Source of the DNA: Euglena gracilis
Lineage: Eukaryota > Euglenida > Euglenophyceae > Euglenales
DNA length: 64,000 nucleotides
Direction: 5' to 3'
NCBI GenBank assembly: GCA_039621445.1
Contig: CP154956.1
Span: 68,332,452 to 68,396,451, forward strand
Below are positions 9,208-19,078 of the stretch, one piece after another. Every line of letters starts with the position of its first letter. The first letter of the stretch is position 1. Under the pieces are notes generated by a model. The model worked only from the letters and a program-made list of their open reading frames with translations. It had not been told where the DNA came from and ran no database searches. A program made the position numbers and the translations under genes.

Positions 9208-12200
9208 ATTGAGATTGCTGGAAGGGTGGCAATGACTGTGATAGAATCACTGGCACTGGATTTTGCACTGGGGGGTTCACGTTTGCATTGGTCGCAGGAA
9301 CTGCCACCTGTGAATCTGATTTTCCAACGGACGGTTTTGTCACCGTTTCGCCCCCCTTTGCTGACCGTGTTGGGGAGGGTGTCCTGGACCCCTTGGCCCG
9401 ATCTGCCTTTGCGGACCTGGCCCTCCGGTTTCCGTACCCATTTGGCTCTCTGGAACTGTGTATCATGACTTGATCATCCCTGGATGACAATTTTCGCTCA
9501 ACAAAACGGAAAATTTCTTCAGCTCCCATTTTTGGCTTTTCCTCCACAATTTTGATTCTTTTATCCGTGCCTGTGATTGGTTTCCCACTGACCTCTTTCA
9601 GTTTGTCGCAAATCGTAGTGTTGGGCAAAAAGACTTTGAACTCCAGCGGTGAAACTTTCGAAACCTTGCAGGGCTTTTCCCCAGTGACACGTTCCACGGC
9701 ACACATAATATTTTCCTCAGTTGCAGGCACTCCAGGGTACATTCTGACTTTCGGTCCACACGTTGATTTCCTTTCCTCCTCATCGGCGACCCAATGCAAA
9801 ATGAAATTTGGAAGTTTTCCTTTGACCAGTCTTTCTGCCTCATCATCAGTGGCGTTTTTCACCTGTCTCCAGGCTATTCTGAAATTTATGACAAAATCTC
9901 GCCATTCTCGTACGGTAATTTTCCCTTGGTTCACGAGGTTTACATCATACCATTTTTTTCTGGCACAGGTGTGCTGGGATCCAGCATATTTCCCTTCAAG
10001 CCTGTCAAATTCCTCCTCGAAAGATGTTTTTCCGTTCAATTCTATTCGGAATTGCAATTCCTTCTGATTTGTGTCGTCCAGAGTTATTGCAAAAAGCCGA
10101 AGTTTGAGTGGATCAGACACATTTCCATTTTGTAAAATAACCACCGTCCTGAAATATTGATCCCAATCCCGCACAAAGGACGACCAGTCTTTTGGCTGTC
10201 CAGAAAAATTTGGAGCTACCAGGTTTTTCATCAATTGATGTGTTGCCACTGCATTTGATGAAACCAGCCCTGCACCTGCAGGCACTGCCCCCACAGGTCG
10301 TGCACAAACCTGCCTGACACGTGTCGCATGTGATCCTGGTTCAGCGTATTCATAGCCTTCAATTTCAACCAGATTTTTCTCAATCGCAGGTAAATCGTTG
10401 TAACCAAAAAGATCAAACTCCTCGATTTCTGAATTTCCAGCTGATTTTTCTCCCGTTTCCTTTGTCAGATCCACTGTCGCAGATTTGGCAGATTCCGCTT
10501 GCTGATTTTTCATCACCAAAAACTCAGCCTGAAACGAATCCAGCTTTTGTTGCAATTTTTTCCGCTCCCGCTGTTCTTTAAAAAGTTCACTGGACTGCTG
10601 TTGCATTAAAACTCCAACCTGCTGTTTCATCGAATTTTCCATTTCAGCCCGAACTTTCTCAAACTGCCCCTCCCTTTCACTCAGCCTCAACCTTTCCTGC
10701 AACATTTCACTGACAATGACCTCCAAATTCTTTCTCGTTTGCAGCCCCAATTCCCTTTGCACCTCCAACCGAACTGTTTCCTCACTCTTGTTAATCAGGT
10801 CACAGACTTTTTCAATGGGAAAATCTTTCCGACCCAGAAAATTCTCCAACCTCCCCAAACGATCATTCAGAGCTTTGCTCTCTCGCTCCAGGGACTGTGA
10901 AAATTCCTTCAATTTCTCAGCCTGCGCCTGAAATTTGGCACACTCAGTCTCCCCCAAACCTTTGCATTGCTGAAAAATGATCCCAAAGCGTCCCTCCAGA
11001 CCAGAGCTTAGCTCACCGACTGCAGATTTGACCTGATTAACAGCAATTTCCTGTTGTTTTTCCTTCTCCCCCACTTGTTGCACCACCACGTGCATCTCCC
11101 CCACAGATTTTTCCAAAATCGACAGTTTCTGAGAAAAATCCCTCTCATTTTTTCTCAACCCCTCAACCTGGGCCTCAAAAAACGTGTTTACTCCATCCTC
11201 CACTTTCTTCACTTTTTCAGCAAACTGCCGTTCCATTTCCACACTCAACAAATGCCTTTGGCATTGGGCCAGATTTTGCACCATTTCACCATTTTGCTGA
11301 AACTGCAAAAGCAAGTCGTTTACAGTTGCACTCAGTTCAGCCTGAATTTCACGTTTCACCATGGCAATGTGATCAGCCATTCGCCCATCATGCATGCCCA
11401 ATGCCTCATTCACCAGATTCAATGTCTGCCCCTGTGACATGGCCAATGCCCGATTTAGCCTGTTTTCTGCCTCCCCCACCAGATTTTCAGCCGTTTTTTC
11501 AGGGTTTTTTCCTTCCTGCACCAAAAGTCTGCCGTGTAAACATTCAATTTTGCAACTGATTTCTTCACCCCAATTGTTCCAATCATCATCGGATTGGCCA
11601 TAGCCCAATTCCATTTCCACGTCATGCTGATTTTCAGGGTTTTCGGACCCAATTTCTGCAGAAAAACTGGTGTTTGGCTGTAAATTCTGTGGCTGGGTCT
11701 GTGGAAAATCTGGCTGAATTGGCTGAAAAATCTGGGCTGGGACTGTGTTTGAAGACACTGTTAACGCTGGCTGAAAAACCTGCCCATGCATCTGGGCTGG
11801 TCCCATGATTGCTGGAACAGATGACTCAGCCGAAAATTGCTGGGCTGGCTGAAAAACTTGTAAAGTCATTTGGGCTGGCCCCATGATTGCTGGAACAGAC
11901 GACTCAGCCGAAAACTGCTGGGCTGGCTGAAAAACTTGTAAAGTCATCTGGGCTGGCTCCATGATTGCTGGGACAGATGACTCAGCCGAAAACTGCTGGG
12001 CTGTGTGAAAAACCTGCCCAGGAATCTGGGGTGGGACAGATATCTCAGCCGAAAACGGCTGGGCTGGCTGAAAAACCTGCAGCTGGGCTGCAGCTGGCTG
12101 TGCTGACTGCGATTCTGAACTCTGTGTTAACAGCAATGGTTCTGGCTGGGCTGTTAAACACAAAATTTTTTGTTCTGGTCCTGGGCTGCTGTCTCGTGAC

Positions 12201-12844
12201 GACACAGAAATTTGCTGAAAACCTGAAAAATTTACTGGCCACATGCCAGCAGCTTTCATTCTCTGCATAACCATTTCCTGAATTATAGCGTTTTCAGCTC
12301 TTTTTTCTTCCTCTGATTCGCTTTCGTATGTTAGGGGGTCTGATTCATCGTCACTGCCATGCAGTGGAATCAGTTGTAAATTTTCTGGCCCTGCCACTGT
12401 GATGGGCCTGATGCATGTAATTAACCCCCTCTCCGAATCAGAATCAGATTCTGATTCCTGTGTCGTTTCTGAAAATCCTGAAGCCGATAAAGTTTCTGCA
12501 GCCTGAAAATTGTTTTCTGCCACAGATTCCATCATGATTTGCAATGATGCCACAGGTTCCGAAAACTGGGCTGCAGAAAATTCAGTTTCCTTTTCGTTCT
12601 GAAAACAGCTTTCTGCTGCAGATCTCAGAAAATTTTCACCACAATCTGAAATTCGGACAGATTGGCTGGGAAACGAGCAGATTTCTGTAGATTCTTCTGA
12701 AAATTCACAGACCACAGGGTTGATGAAACTGTCCTCGTGTACTATTCTGCTGGCACAGCCAACAGAACAATCCTCTGTGACCGTGTTGACCGTCTCTGAA
12801 AAATTTTCACTGACAGAGTCAGTGAAACTGCCTCTGCTTACCAT
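9104..12844 (-). CDS. gag: G2 Gag, structural protein
   Basis: Chosen start is the ATG at 12844-12842. Its A is the last base of the 5' LTR and its TG begins the primer-binding site. The frame is also open upstream through the LTR (an ATG at 13120), so longer products are possible. About 1,245 residues: an acidic Ser/Glu-rich N-terminus; a Gln/Pro/Phe-rich stretch with a 26-residue repeat; a long Leu/Gln/Glu-rich coiled-coil region; then a Retrotrans_gag-like capsid domain (FVRDWDQYF, NFRIAWRQVK). The last residues in this frame, after the G9 run, are out of phase with the true tail at 8947-9207. It is unusually long for a Ty3/Gypsy Gag because of the N-terminal extension. Confidence 0.85.
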   Translation of the reverse strand: MVSRGSFTDSVSENFSETVNTVTEDCSVGCASRIVHEDSFINPVVCEFSEESTEICSFPSQSVRISDCGENFLRSAAESCFQNEKETEFSAAQFSEPVASLQIMMESVAENNFQAAETLSASGFSETTQESESDSDSERGLITCIRPITVAGPENLQLIPLHGSDDESDPLTYESESEEEKRAENAIIQEMVMQRMKAAGMWPVNFSGFQQISVSSRDSSPGPEQKILCLTAQPEPLLLTQSSESQSAQPAAAQLQVFQPAQPFSAEISVPPQIPGQVFHTAQQFSAESSVPAIMEPAQMTLQVFQPAQQFSAESSVPAIMGPAQMTLQVFQPAQQFSAESSVPAIMGPAQMHGQVFQPALTVSSNTVPAQIFQPIQPDFPQTQPQNLQPNTSFSAEIGSENPENQHDVEMELGYGQSDDDWNNWGEEISCKIECLHGRLLVQEGKNPEKTAENLVGEAENRLNRALAMSQGQTLNLVNEALGMHDGRMADHIAMVKREIQAELSATVNDLLLQFQQNGEMVQNLAQCQRHLLSVEMERQFAEKVKKVEDGVNTFFEAQVEGLRKNERDFSQKLSILEKSVGEMHVVVQQVGEKEKQQEIAVNQVKSAVGELSSGLEGRFGIIFQQCKGLGETECAKFQAQAEKLKEFSQSLERESKALNDRLGRLENFLGRKDFPIEKVCDLINKSEETVRLEVQRELGLQTRKNLEVIVSEMLQERLRLSEREGQFEKVRAEMENSMKQQVGVLMQQQSSELFKEQRERKKLQQKLDSFQAEFLVMKNQQAESAKSATVDLTKETGEKSAGNSEIEEFDLFGYNDLPAIEKNLVEIEGYEYAEPGSHATRVRQVCARPVGAVPAGAGLVSSNAVATHQLMKNLVAPNFSGQPKDWSSFVRDWDQYFRTVVILQNGNVSDPLKLRLFAITLDDTNQKELQFRIELNGKTSFEEEFDRLEGKYAGSQHTCARKKWYDVNLVNQGKITVREWRDFVINFRIAWRQVKNATDDEAERLVKGKLPNFILHWVADEEERKSTCGPKVRMYPGVPATEENIMCAVERVTGEKPCKVSKVSPLEFKVFLPNTTICDKLKEVSGKPITGTDKRIKIVEEKPKMGAEEIFRFVERKLSSRDDQVMIHSSREPNGYGNRRARSAKADRAKGSRTPSPTRSAKGGETVTKPSVGKSDSQVAVPATNANVNPPVQNPVPVILSQSLPPFQQSQFGNGGGMEKRFWVEFQCQCQFSGKSVVALKSTEF
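11760..12070 (-). repeat. 78-bp in-frame tandem repeat in G2 gag
   Basis: At least three near-identical 78-bp units lie here (the GACTCAGCCGAAAA core recurs at about 11823, 11901 and 11979), with degenerate units on both sides. They encode FQPAQQFSAESSVPAIM-type repeats of 26 residues. The length is a multiple of three, so expansion keeps gag in frame. Confidence 0.88.
12828..12843 (-). other. Primer-binding site of G2
   Basis: Immediately after the 5' LTR on the minus strand: TGGTAAGCAGAGGCAG. It starts TGG, complementary to a tRNA CCA end, and resembles initiator-Met-type sites with one added base. The gag start codon overlaps it. Confidence 0.75.
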
Positions 12845-13640
12845 GTTCACCGGCCCCACCCCCTGTGCGCCGCCGGTCGCCCCCGCGACCGGCGAGTCCC
12901 GGTGGGCCGAGGGCCCGGGGGGGTCCTCGCCGTCGTGGAGAACCACCGACAGCCGGGGGGTGGGTGTTTCCGGGGCGGGGCCTGCGCTTTTTCTGGGGGT
13001 TGGTGGGCTCAGGCCAACTCCCTTTTTTTCACCCAGGTGTTTTCCTCTACCCCAGCCGGTGCGTAGGATCGTTTTTTTAATGTTTTCTGAAAATTTGGTG
13101 AACACCGAAAAATCTGCCATTTGGTGTGAAAATCTCACCTCTCTCTCTCTCTCACGCACACCTTGTAGGCAAAAACCAACCCACTGAATCTGAAATGAAT
13201 CCCAACCCACCGGAGAAGCAATCACAATGTTGGAAATCTGTGAGAGTGACTGAATGTGATGGAAAAAACAACCTGGGGCAAGGAAGAGGGGTATAGGGTA
13301 TGTAGGCGGCGGTGAGGGTGGCGGTGTTGTAGGTTCTCCTTGCTTTCAATACCAACTTGAATTCAATAACTCCACCAACAATGTAATGACCAACAATGTA
13401 ACTGCCAATTCCAATTCAACAATTTGATTGATCAAATCCAATTCAATGTATTTCCTCTTTGCCAAATGATGGGGAAAACCCCTCAAGTTCTGTGAAAAAA
13501 AAGAATTTGAAAGGTCTTTGAAATTTGACCCGCTTCCAATTTAAGTCGCGGGTTTTTTTAACTGGTTGGCTGTTACCCGCGACTTTGAAATTTGCGCTTT
13601 CTGGCAATTTTTGGCTGCCGGCGAAAGCCGGCGGCCGACA
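12844..13640 (-). repeat. 5' LTR of G2
   Basis: Partner of 1606-2401. In transcription sense it begins TGTCGGCCGCCGG and ends GGTGAACA, followed at once by the PBS. The gag frame is open through its last part. Confidence 0.93.
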
Positions 13641-14110
13641 CGAGTCACCGGTTGCCAAGGTAGTGCGGGATAGCACCCAAGATCGGGTGGTGGTGGCAAA
13701 GCTCTATAAGGGCTTGCCGGTGGAAGAACGGGTGGTGGTTGAAAGAAACACGGGGTTTCCAACCCACCATCGCCAGAGAAGCCCGGTGGCGGAATCACCA
13801 CGGGTCTCTCCGGTGTGCGCAGCTGCATCATTGCCGCAGACAGAGGCGAATACCCCCGTTGTGGCAAGGTGAGTGCGGAAGAGGCCGCATTAGCCTCCGA
13901 AGCCAATGATGTGTAGGGCTCATCGCCGACCACTGTCAATGATGACAAATGGTGCAATCTTGACAATTGAACCAATTGTGCCTCATCGGCGTGGGAACTG
14001 GAAGCACTTTCACATAAAAGCTTCCAATCCTCTGTTTCTTGGTCAATGTCTTGCAATGATGCCTGTAATAAGGCATAATTGAATTGATGGTTGGGGCCTG
14101 TGCTTTGCAT
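13641..14110 (-). CDS. gag: gag of G1a, N-terminal part
   Basis: The ATG at 14110 begins an MQSTGPN protein matching the MQSTSPN start of the G1b gag (28065), which fixes the start for both copies. It is rich in Asp/Glu, then Pro/Phe (ETPCFFQPP, YRALP). The frame runs without a stop into the G2 insertion at 13640 and continues at 1601. G2 therefore disrupted a gag that was open at this point. Confidence 0.82.
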
Positions 14111-14459
14111 CTTTCTGATGACAAAAACAGCAAAAACCCACAAAACTGAGCAGTTGTGCTGCCACCAGAGGGGCTGTAACGGGTAATACCGTACAGAACC
14201 TTCCGGAGCCTGCTAGTCTGCTTAGACTTTGACTAGAAGCCGGGAGCTGACGCTGCGACCGTGTAATAACGGTGCAGGGGCTCTCCGCTGCCAGTCAGCG
14301 TAAGATCGAACCAATCTGCTACCAAGTGTAATACCTGGTAGCCTTTCTTTCTGTGAAGTATGTGTAGGATCGTAACCAATCTGCTACCAAGTGTAATACT
14401 TGAGGGCGTTTCTTTCTGTATGGGCTGTATGTGTAGGACCGCGACCTAATCTGCTACCA
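14111..14459 (-). repeat. G1a leader with primer-binding motif in three tandem copies
   Basis: Between LTR and gag ATG the sequence AATCTGCTACCAAGTGT (plus strand) appears at about 14313, 14378 and 14448, each next to a TGTAGGATCG or similar block. In transcription sense this is TGGTAGCAGATT followed by the leader. The copy abutting the LTR at 14459 is the canonical primer-binding site. The other two are tandem duplicates about 65-70 bp apart. Confidence 0.82.
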
Positions 14460-14775
14460 AGTGTACGTCTGATTCTCAATTCCCCTTTCTCAATTCCCAA
14501 AATCCTTCGCTTTTGCCTTGGCGCACCTACTGGGGAACTGAAAATCAGAGTAACAGAAAATCCCTTTTCCCACTTCCCAAGAAGCAAAGCACGGAGTAAT
14601 GCAGGGAGGACGGACTGGATAACCAAGTCCGGTCCGATGGAAAGGAAGGAAAAAGGTATAAAGAAGAATACCACCTGTGGAGAGAGAAGGGGCACCCATT
14701 AGGAAATCCTAATAGGGTCTGCTTCCATCCTAACTTCGTCAATGGAAGGGGACAGAAGCATACGCCCGGTACACA
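14460..14775 (-). repeat. 5' LTR of G1a
   Basis: In transcription sense it starts TGTGTACC and ends ACGTACACT, matching the ends of the G1b LTRs (27382-27810, 43931-44358). At 316 bp it is shorter than theirs (429 bp), with internal similarity only in parts, so it belongs to a related subfamily. The ends form a short inverted repeat. Confidence 0.82.
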
Positions 14776-14776
14776 G

Positions 14777-16767
14777 TCAGCCACCTGGTCTGTGGTGGCT
14801 TGAGGGGGGGGGGGGCACCTCCAGTTTTTTCCAAAATGACCAAAAGAAGTGCAAAAGCAGTTTGTAACGTTTCAAACTGGGGTTTCTCCCCAGGAAACCG
14901 TCAATGGTTTTATTCTGTATTTTTGCCCCTCCAAGAGTTTCCTGAGCAAATCCTGCGAAGGAGGTGCCACCTGGGGGGTGGCGTTTTATCCCCCCTGCAG
15001 TTGGTAAAAATGCTCCTGCATGGGGGTGACTTTCAGGCAGGGGGCCCCTGGAAGTTTCGTCTTTTTCAATTGTGGCAACCACGTGGCTGAATCCCAAAAG
15101 GGGGTGACCACCAAAACTTTGGTTTGGGGAAACATCTTCAATCGTGGTAGAAATTTTTGAATGATTGACCGGGAGGGTTTGCAAAAAGCCCCCCATGTTG
15201 TCTAGTGGGCATTGGAGGGAATTCACTGCTGTGGCCCCCCAGTTGGGCCATCTGGTCACAAAATTGGGCTGTTTTTTGTTGCCTGGGGAGGCAAATAAAT
15301 CTTTTTCCAAATTTATGTAATCTTTGAAATGATGCATTAGCCATTGAAAGATTTGGGGGTTCAAGGAGTAATCCTCCCTGTCTGACTCCCACCTGATTAT
15401 GGGGTCTGCTAAGCATTCGTATGAAGGAACCCGTTTTACTTGCAGTTGAAAAATTTTCCATGCACCATTTGAAAAATGGTCTCAGAAGGTTGTTGAAGGG
15501 GTCTTTTCTGCCCCCCCCTTTGTCAGGTAAGAATAAATAACCTGATTGTCTACAGAAAGGGACACTGTTTCTCCTGGCTTGCTCAGACTTTTTACCGTGC
15601 TGATGGCTGCACATAATTATTTTACATTGATGTGTAAAATGGAGCTTTCTCTCCAAAACTCCTGGACAGTTTCTCCAGTGCGAATGTACAGCCCCCCCCC
15701 AGGAATGGGTGCTGCTGTCTGAGTGAAACTCCCATGTTGCATTTTGGGGGAAAAGTCTGCCCCCCCAGTAGTCCAGCAGATTTTTTATTTCCCTCAATTG
15801 GGCTTTTATGTCCCGTGAAATGGAATGCTTTGAGCCCCATGGGGCCGCAGACTTTTTGACCAAAAATTCTGTTAGGGGATCTGTGAATGCCCATAGGAAG
15901 GGTAGTGCCATGAGGCTGCACCTGATTTGGCCCAAAATGGCAGCCAGCCTTTTGACATGGAATCCTTTTTTACAATTTCTGAAAGCTCCTTTTTTTGTTT
16001 TCACCTTTTGGGGGGTGGTATTTGCAATTTTCCCTCTTGAAAATTTAACTGGAAGTCCAAATAGTTTACAACTTGTGTGGGCTCTAGGGTTGATTTTTTG
16101 ACATTTATTTTGAACCCCGAATCCATCAGGTCCCTTACGACCCTATTCAAGTGTTTTTGCAAAATTTGTTTGGTGGGTGCCACTAATAATATGTCGTGCA
16201 GGTTAATAAGAACCTGGATACCTTTTTTCCTCCAGTGTTTTTTTGAATGTCTTCATGACTGACATAAAATTTGTGGCATTACGTTTAGGCCAAAACATCT
16301 GCGTGGAACTCCCAATTTTGTCCCCCCACCTGATGCCTCAGAAATGGTTTTTAGGGCTGGGTTAACAGGAATGTGAAAGTATGCATCTTTTAAGTAGATT
16401 TTGGCTGCACACTGGCCTTTGTCCAAAACCGGGAAAATGTTTTGAATGTGGTCTAATTTGAAGGCATTCGCGGGAAATTTTGGTTTATTTCCCTGCAATC
16501 GCTTATGAACCTCCACTTCGTTTGACCCTCCTCTGGTTTTGAAATTAGGAACCAGGGATTAGATGTTGACTTCCAAAATCCTGAACTCTCTTTATGGACC
16601 CAGATTTTTCGTAATCCAACATAATTTTTTCTGCCTGGTTCAGGTCCAGGTGGGCTCTGGTTTTTGAATGAGTGGACACTTTTTTGGGGGGGGGTGATCC
16701 ATGGGGCTTGAAGGCCATCTTTTATAAGCTGGCAGGTTGCTGGGGGGGGGCATTTTCCAGCCACCAC
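14777..16767 (-). pseudogene. Element A: RT, RNase H and Dam-like domain
   Basis: Several overlapping minus-strand frames together cover a DIRS-type Pol. RT blocks include KWRFISDCREINQ and IYLKDAYFHIPV (near 16390). The catalytic box, IYLDDIL in copies C and D, reads LINLHDIL at 16191-16215, so both Tyr and the first Asp are lost. RNase H follows with HSDSSTHSWGG (near 15720). The Dam-like domain begins near DLFASPGNKK (about 15290), then PHWEATA-like and PLDNMGG sequence. The NPPW box is out of frame (NPPGQS near 15190). Frames change in G/C runs and elsewhere. Confidence 0.8.
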
Positions 16768-17827
16768 TTTAGACTTTTATGTAGCCTCTGGTGTAAGGGG
16801 GTGTCTCCCCACCTTTCCTCCAGGTAATTTACATCCCTGATGAATTGATTTTCTGGGACATGGATTGGGGTTGTGGGACATTTCACAACCCGTAGTTCTT
16901 CTGGGTTTGATCTTTTCCAGAACTTAATTGATGGGGGGGTGCATGCACTCACCCTTTCTCTCACAGGATCTCTGGTCCTCCACCTTGTCGTTGGTGTGTC
17001 GGAAAACAATCCATGGACAGAAATAAATGATCTGGGGGGTTCACCCCCTTGTCCTCCTTTGCCCCCTCTGTGGTGTCCTCCTGGGGCTGCTGGGTATTTT
17101 TTTATATAAGGTTGGCACCTTAGCTTCTGGGGGGCCATTTCTGGACCACAACTGTGGCCCCCATGGCCATGAAAGCCTGGCCGCCTTGGCCCTGAAGATA
17201 CTGGAAGATACTGGCTTCCATGGCACTGCAACTTTGGCCTCCATGGCAGTGCAAATGAAATTTTTTGAATTCCGGCCACCCTGGCCATGATTTTTCCTCC
17301 CTAGGGCTGAGCTTGATGTTTTTCTCCAGCTCCACTTGAAATATGGGGGGGGGGCTGCTGTGCCCCCCCGTCTTACGCTTTGGAGGGGTAGTTGTGTTAG
17401 AAAGTTTTGGGGGATTTGGCAGACCTTTTCTGCCCCTTCCTGAAGGGAATTGCTTTTAGAATTGGCCACCATGGCCTCCACCTTGGCCTTGATTCCATCT
17501 TCTCCACTTCTGTTCAAATTGTGTTCTGGCGGCTGGGCGCCATTTTGGAACATGTCTCCGGAATCCTGTGGTCTGCTTTTGTCTGATCTTGATTGATAGT
17601 GCCCTATCCTTCTTCCTTCTGCTCTTTATGGCCACTGTGGTCCACAGGCCGTGGCCGTCACTGGGTGGGGTTTTCTGCTGGGAAATTTCTGAAACTGGGA
17701 TCTGGGCGGCCACGGTTCGCCACATGTCGTCTGCACCTCCAGGTCCTCCGGCTGCCGCGGCGACAGCTGCTCCAGGTAGTTCACCTCGACCGCAAAATTC
17801 CAGCTTCTTTCGTACTTCATTTTTCAT
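16722..17827 (-). pseudogene. Element A: gag-like ORF1
   Basis: The start is taken at the ATG at 17827. It carries the ORF1 signature shared with C and D, a WRTVA block followed by DGHG-W, then a low-complexity Gln/Gly/His region (GQGGGHGGQF, GGQAFMAMG). Frames shift at least twice before 16722. The role is presumed to be RNA packaging, by position only; no zinc finger is seen. Confidence 0.68.
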
Positions 17828-17839
17828 TGAAGTCGAATT

Positions 17840-18180
17840 TTCGCACTCCCCCGAGGCAGACCGAGAGGGGAGGAAGGGACACCGAGGGCGAAGAAGAAAT
17901 GCCAAGTGAGGCCATGCCTTGTTTGCCTTCCCGACTGTTTGAATGTGAATGTTTTTTAGGTAGGTTAGGCCTTTCCCCTTTAGTGCTGCGATTTTGCCGC
18001 AGTTGGCTGCCTCGTCGCTCCGGCGCGGACGATTCCTAGGGGGAGACCCATTCCTGGTGGCCCCACCCCGAGGATCTTTTTCTCTTTTGGGAGGGTACGG
18101 TGGGCTCACTTGGTGTTTGTGCTTCGCCCTCGGTGTCCCTTCCTCCCCTTCTTCCTCGGGGGAGTGCGAGACCACTCGGG
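17840..18180. repeat. Junction of elements A and B: terminal repeat modules
   Basis: Two inverted copies of the GGAAGGGACACCGAGGGCG module lie at about 17870 and 18115-18150, with the GGTAGGTTAGGCCTTTCC module (17960) and a CGCAGTTGGCTGCC module (18000). The same words mark the ends of elements B, C and D. They are likely the inverted and internal complementary repeats that DIRS elements use to circularise. Confidence 0.65.
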
Positions 18181-18184
18181 CTCC

Positions 18185-18535
18185 TCACTTCCGCCAAGTG
18201 AGGTCGACTGTGCACACCCCGGGGGGGGGGGGGGCTCTGCCAAAGAATTTTAATCTTAAGGCGTGCTCCAAGTTTTCTTGGGCACCCAACCTTTGATAGT
18301 GTGGGCAAAAGGCTTCCACACTTTTCCACTGACCAATTTCATCAATCAACTCTGAGGTCAAACACAATTTTTTCATCATGTTGACTCCTGCCCCCCTGGT
18401 GTAGTGGGGGCCCCAAATACAGGAATCAACCCCAAATTTTTCTAAGGCATTTTTGGTTAAAGATGCAACGGTGTCTGCCTTGATGCCCCTGAAGGGGGGT
18501 TGGAGGGTCCATAAAACAGGCCCACCTGGGGGCAA
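18185..18535 (-). pseudogene. Element B: tyrosine recombinase C-terminal part
   Basis: A block of about 116 residues ends a YR domain. It has PPFRGIKADT, then HYTRGAG supplying the His-x-x-Arg pair, and finally PHYQRLG with the nucleophilic Tyr. Copies C and D have the same order (HQRG and HSTRGAG; AHYQRLG). The N-terminal half with the first catalytic Arg should lie in 18540-19075 but is not readable in one frame. Confidence 0.8.
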
Positions 18536-19078
18536 TAGTCCTTTGTGAGGGGCACATACTCCTTTAGAAGGTGAAAAGGAGAGATTTGGGAATTTCAGGT
18601 AAAGAAACCATTCTTTCCCATTTCGCCATTTTTTTACCTTTTCTCCGAATTTTTACATAAAGGAGTTGAGCCAAGTAAACTTGCACAGCGTTTCATTTCT
18701 GATAAATCTGAAGATCTGAGCAACGTTAAAAGGTGACACACAAGAATAAGTTGAAGTGTGACAGGATGTTCCTCAGTGCATCAAACGGAACTGCTGCCAG
18801 ATGCCTCAGCAGAGGTCATGGATCCAAGAAAGCACCATATTTTTGAACATTCTTATTCCACGCTTTTTTATATGGTGCCAGCAGGGGGTGAAACCTCAAT
18901 TTTTCCTCAATCCCTGGCAAAAGTAGACACCTGAGTAGGCATTTCTGGCCTGTGCAGGGGAAATTCTGAATAATTGTACCACAGCATCTGCAAGTTAATC
19001 AGATGATGCTTGGTTGGGGGGGACCCCCCCCTTGTTGAAGAATGTTCCAGATATGCGTAAAGCCACTCTGATACCTTT
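18536..19078 (-). pseudogene. Element B: degenerate recombinase N-terminal region
   Basis: By position and nucleotide similarity to copies C and D this should encode the first part of the recombinase. There is a match to the R-containing IFCS/LYRSSD region around 18690-18730 in sense, but stops and shifts interrupt every frame. Confidence 0.5.

Larger units (their letters stand above)
1606..13640 (-). mobile_element. Complete Ty3/Gypsy chromovirus G2 carrying a DNA methyltransferase
   Basis: Full-length 12,035-bp LTR retrotransposon on the minus strand. The two LTRs (1606-2401 and 12844-13640) are nearly identical over about 796 bp. They start TG and end CA, and are flanked by a CGAG duplication (1602-1605 and 13641-13644). 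The PBS abuts the 5' LTR and a G-rich polypurine tract abuts the 3' LTR. The order is gag, UAG, then pol with methyltransferase, Dam-like, protease, RT, RNase H, integrase and chromodomain. The near-identical LTRs point to recent insertion. Two frame breaks (a C9 run at 9191-9199 and a T8 run at 8423-8430, plus strand) are each cured by removing one base, so the element may be intact in the organism. Confidence 0.93.
1..14775 (-). mobile_element. Ty3/Gypsy element G1a, 5' part, interrupted by G2
   Basis: Minus-strand LTR retroelement of the same family as the complete element at 27382-44358. Visible parts in transcription order are the 5' LTR (14460-14775), a leader with repeated primer-binding motifs, and gag (14110 to 13641, then 1605 to 1). 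G2 occupies 1606-13640. The pol region lies beyond the left edge. The element is inserted in the tyrosine-recombinase retroelement A: A's coding sequence stops at 14776, where the LTR begins, and the first five host bases there read GTCAG. The other end is outside the window, so the target duplication cannot be confirmed. Confidence 0.88.
14776..18130 (-). mobile_element. DIRS-type tyrosine-recombinase retroelement A (interrupted)
   Basis: Order on the minus strand is gag-like protein, RT, RNase H, then the Dam-like domain, as in copies C and D. The recombinase part is missing because G1a is inserted just after the point where C encodes DQVADTLIQ; the remainder would lie left of the window. 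Multiple frame breaks and a lost RT catalytic motif show it is dead. Confidence 0.85.

Noticed and set aside
14400-14702. Plus-strand frame in the G1a LTR as a gene
   Set aside because: It overlaps the LTR and leader of a minus-strand element; it is a chance opposite-strand frame.
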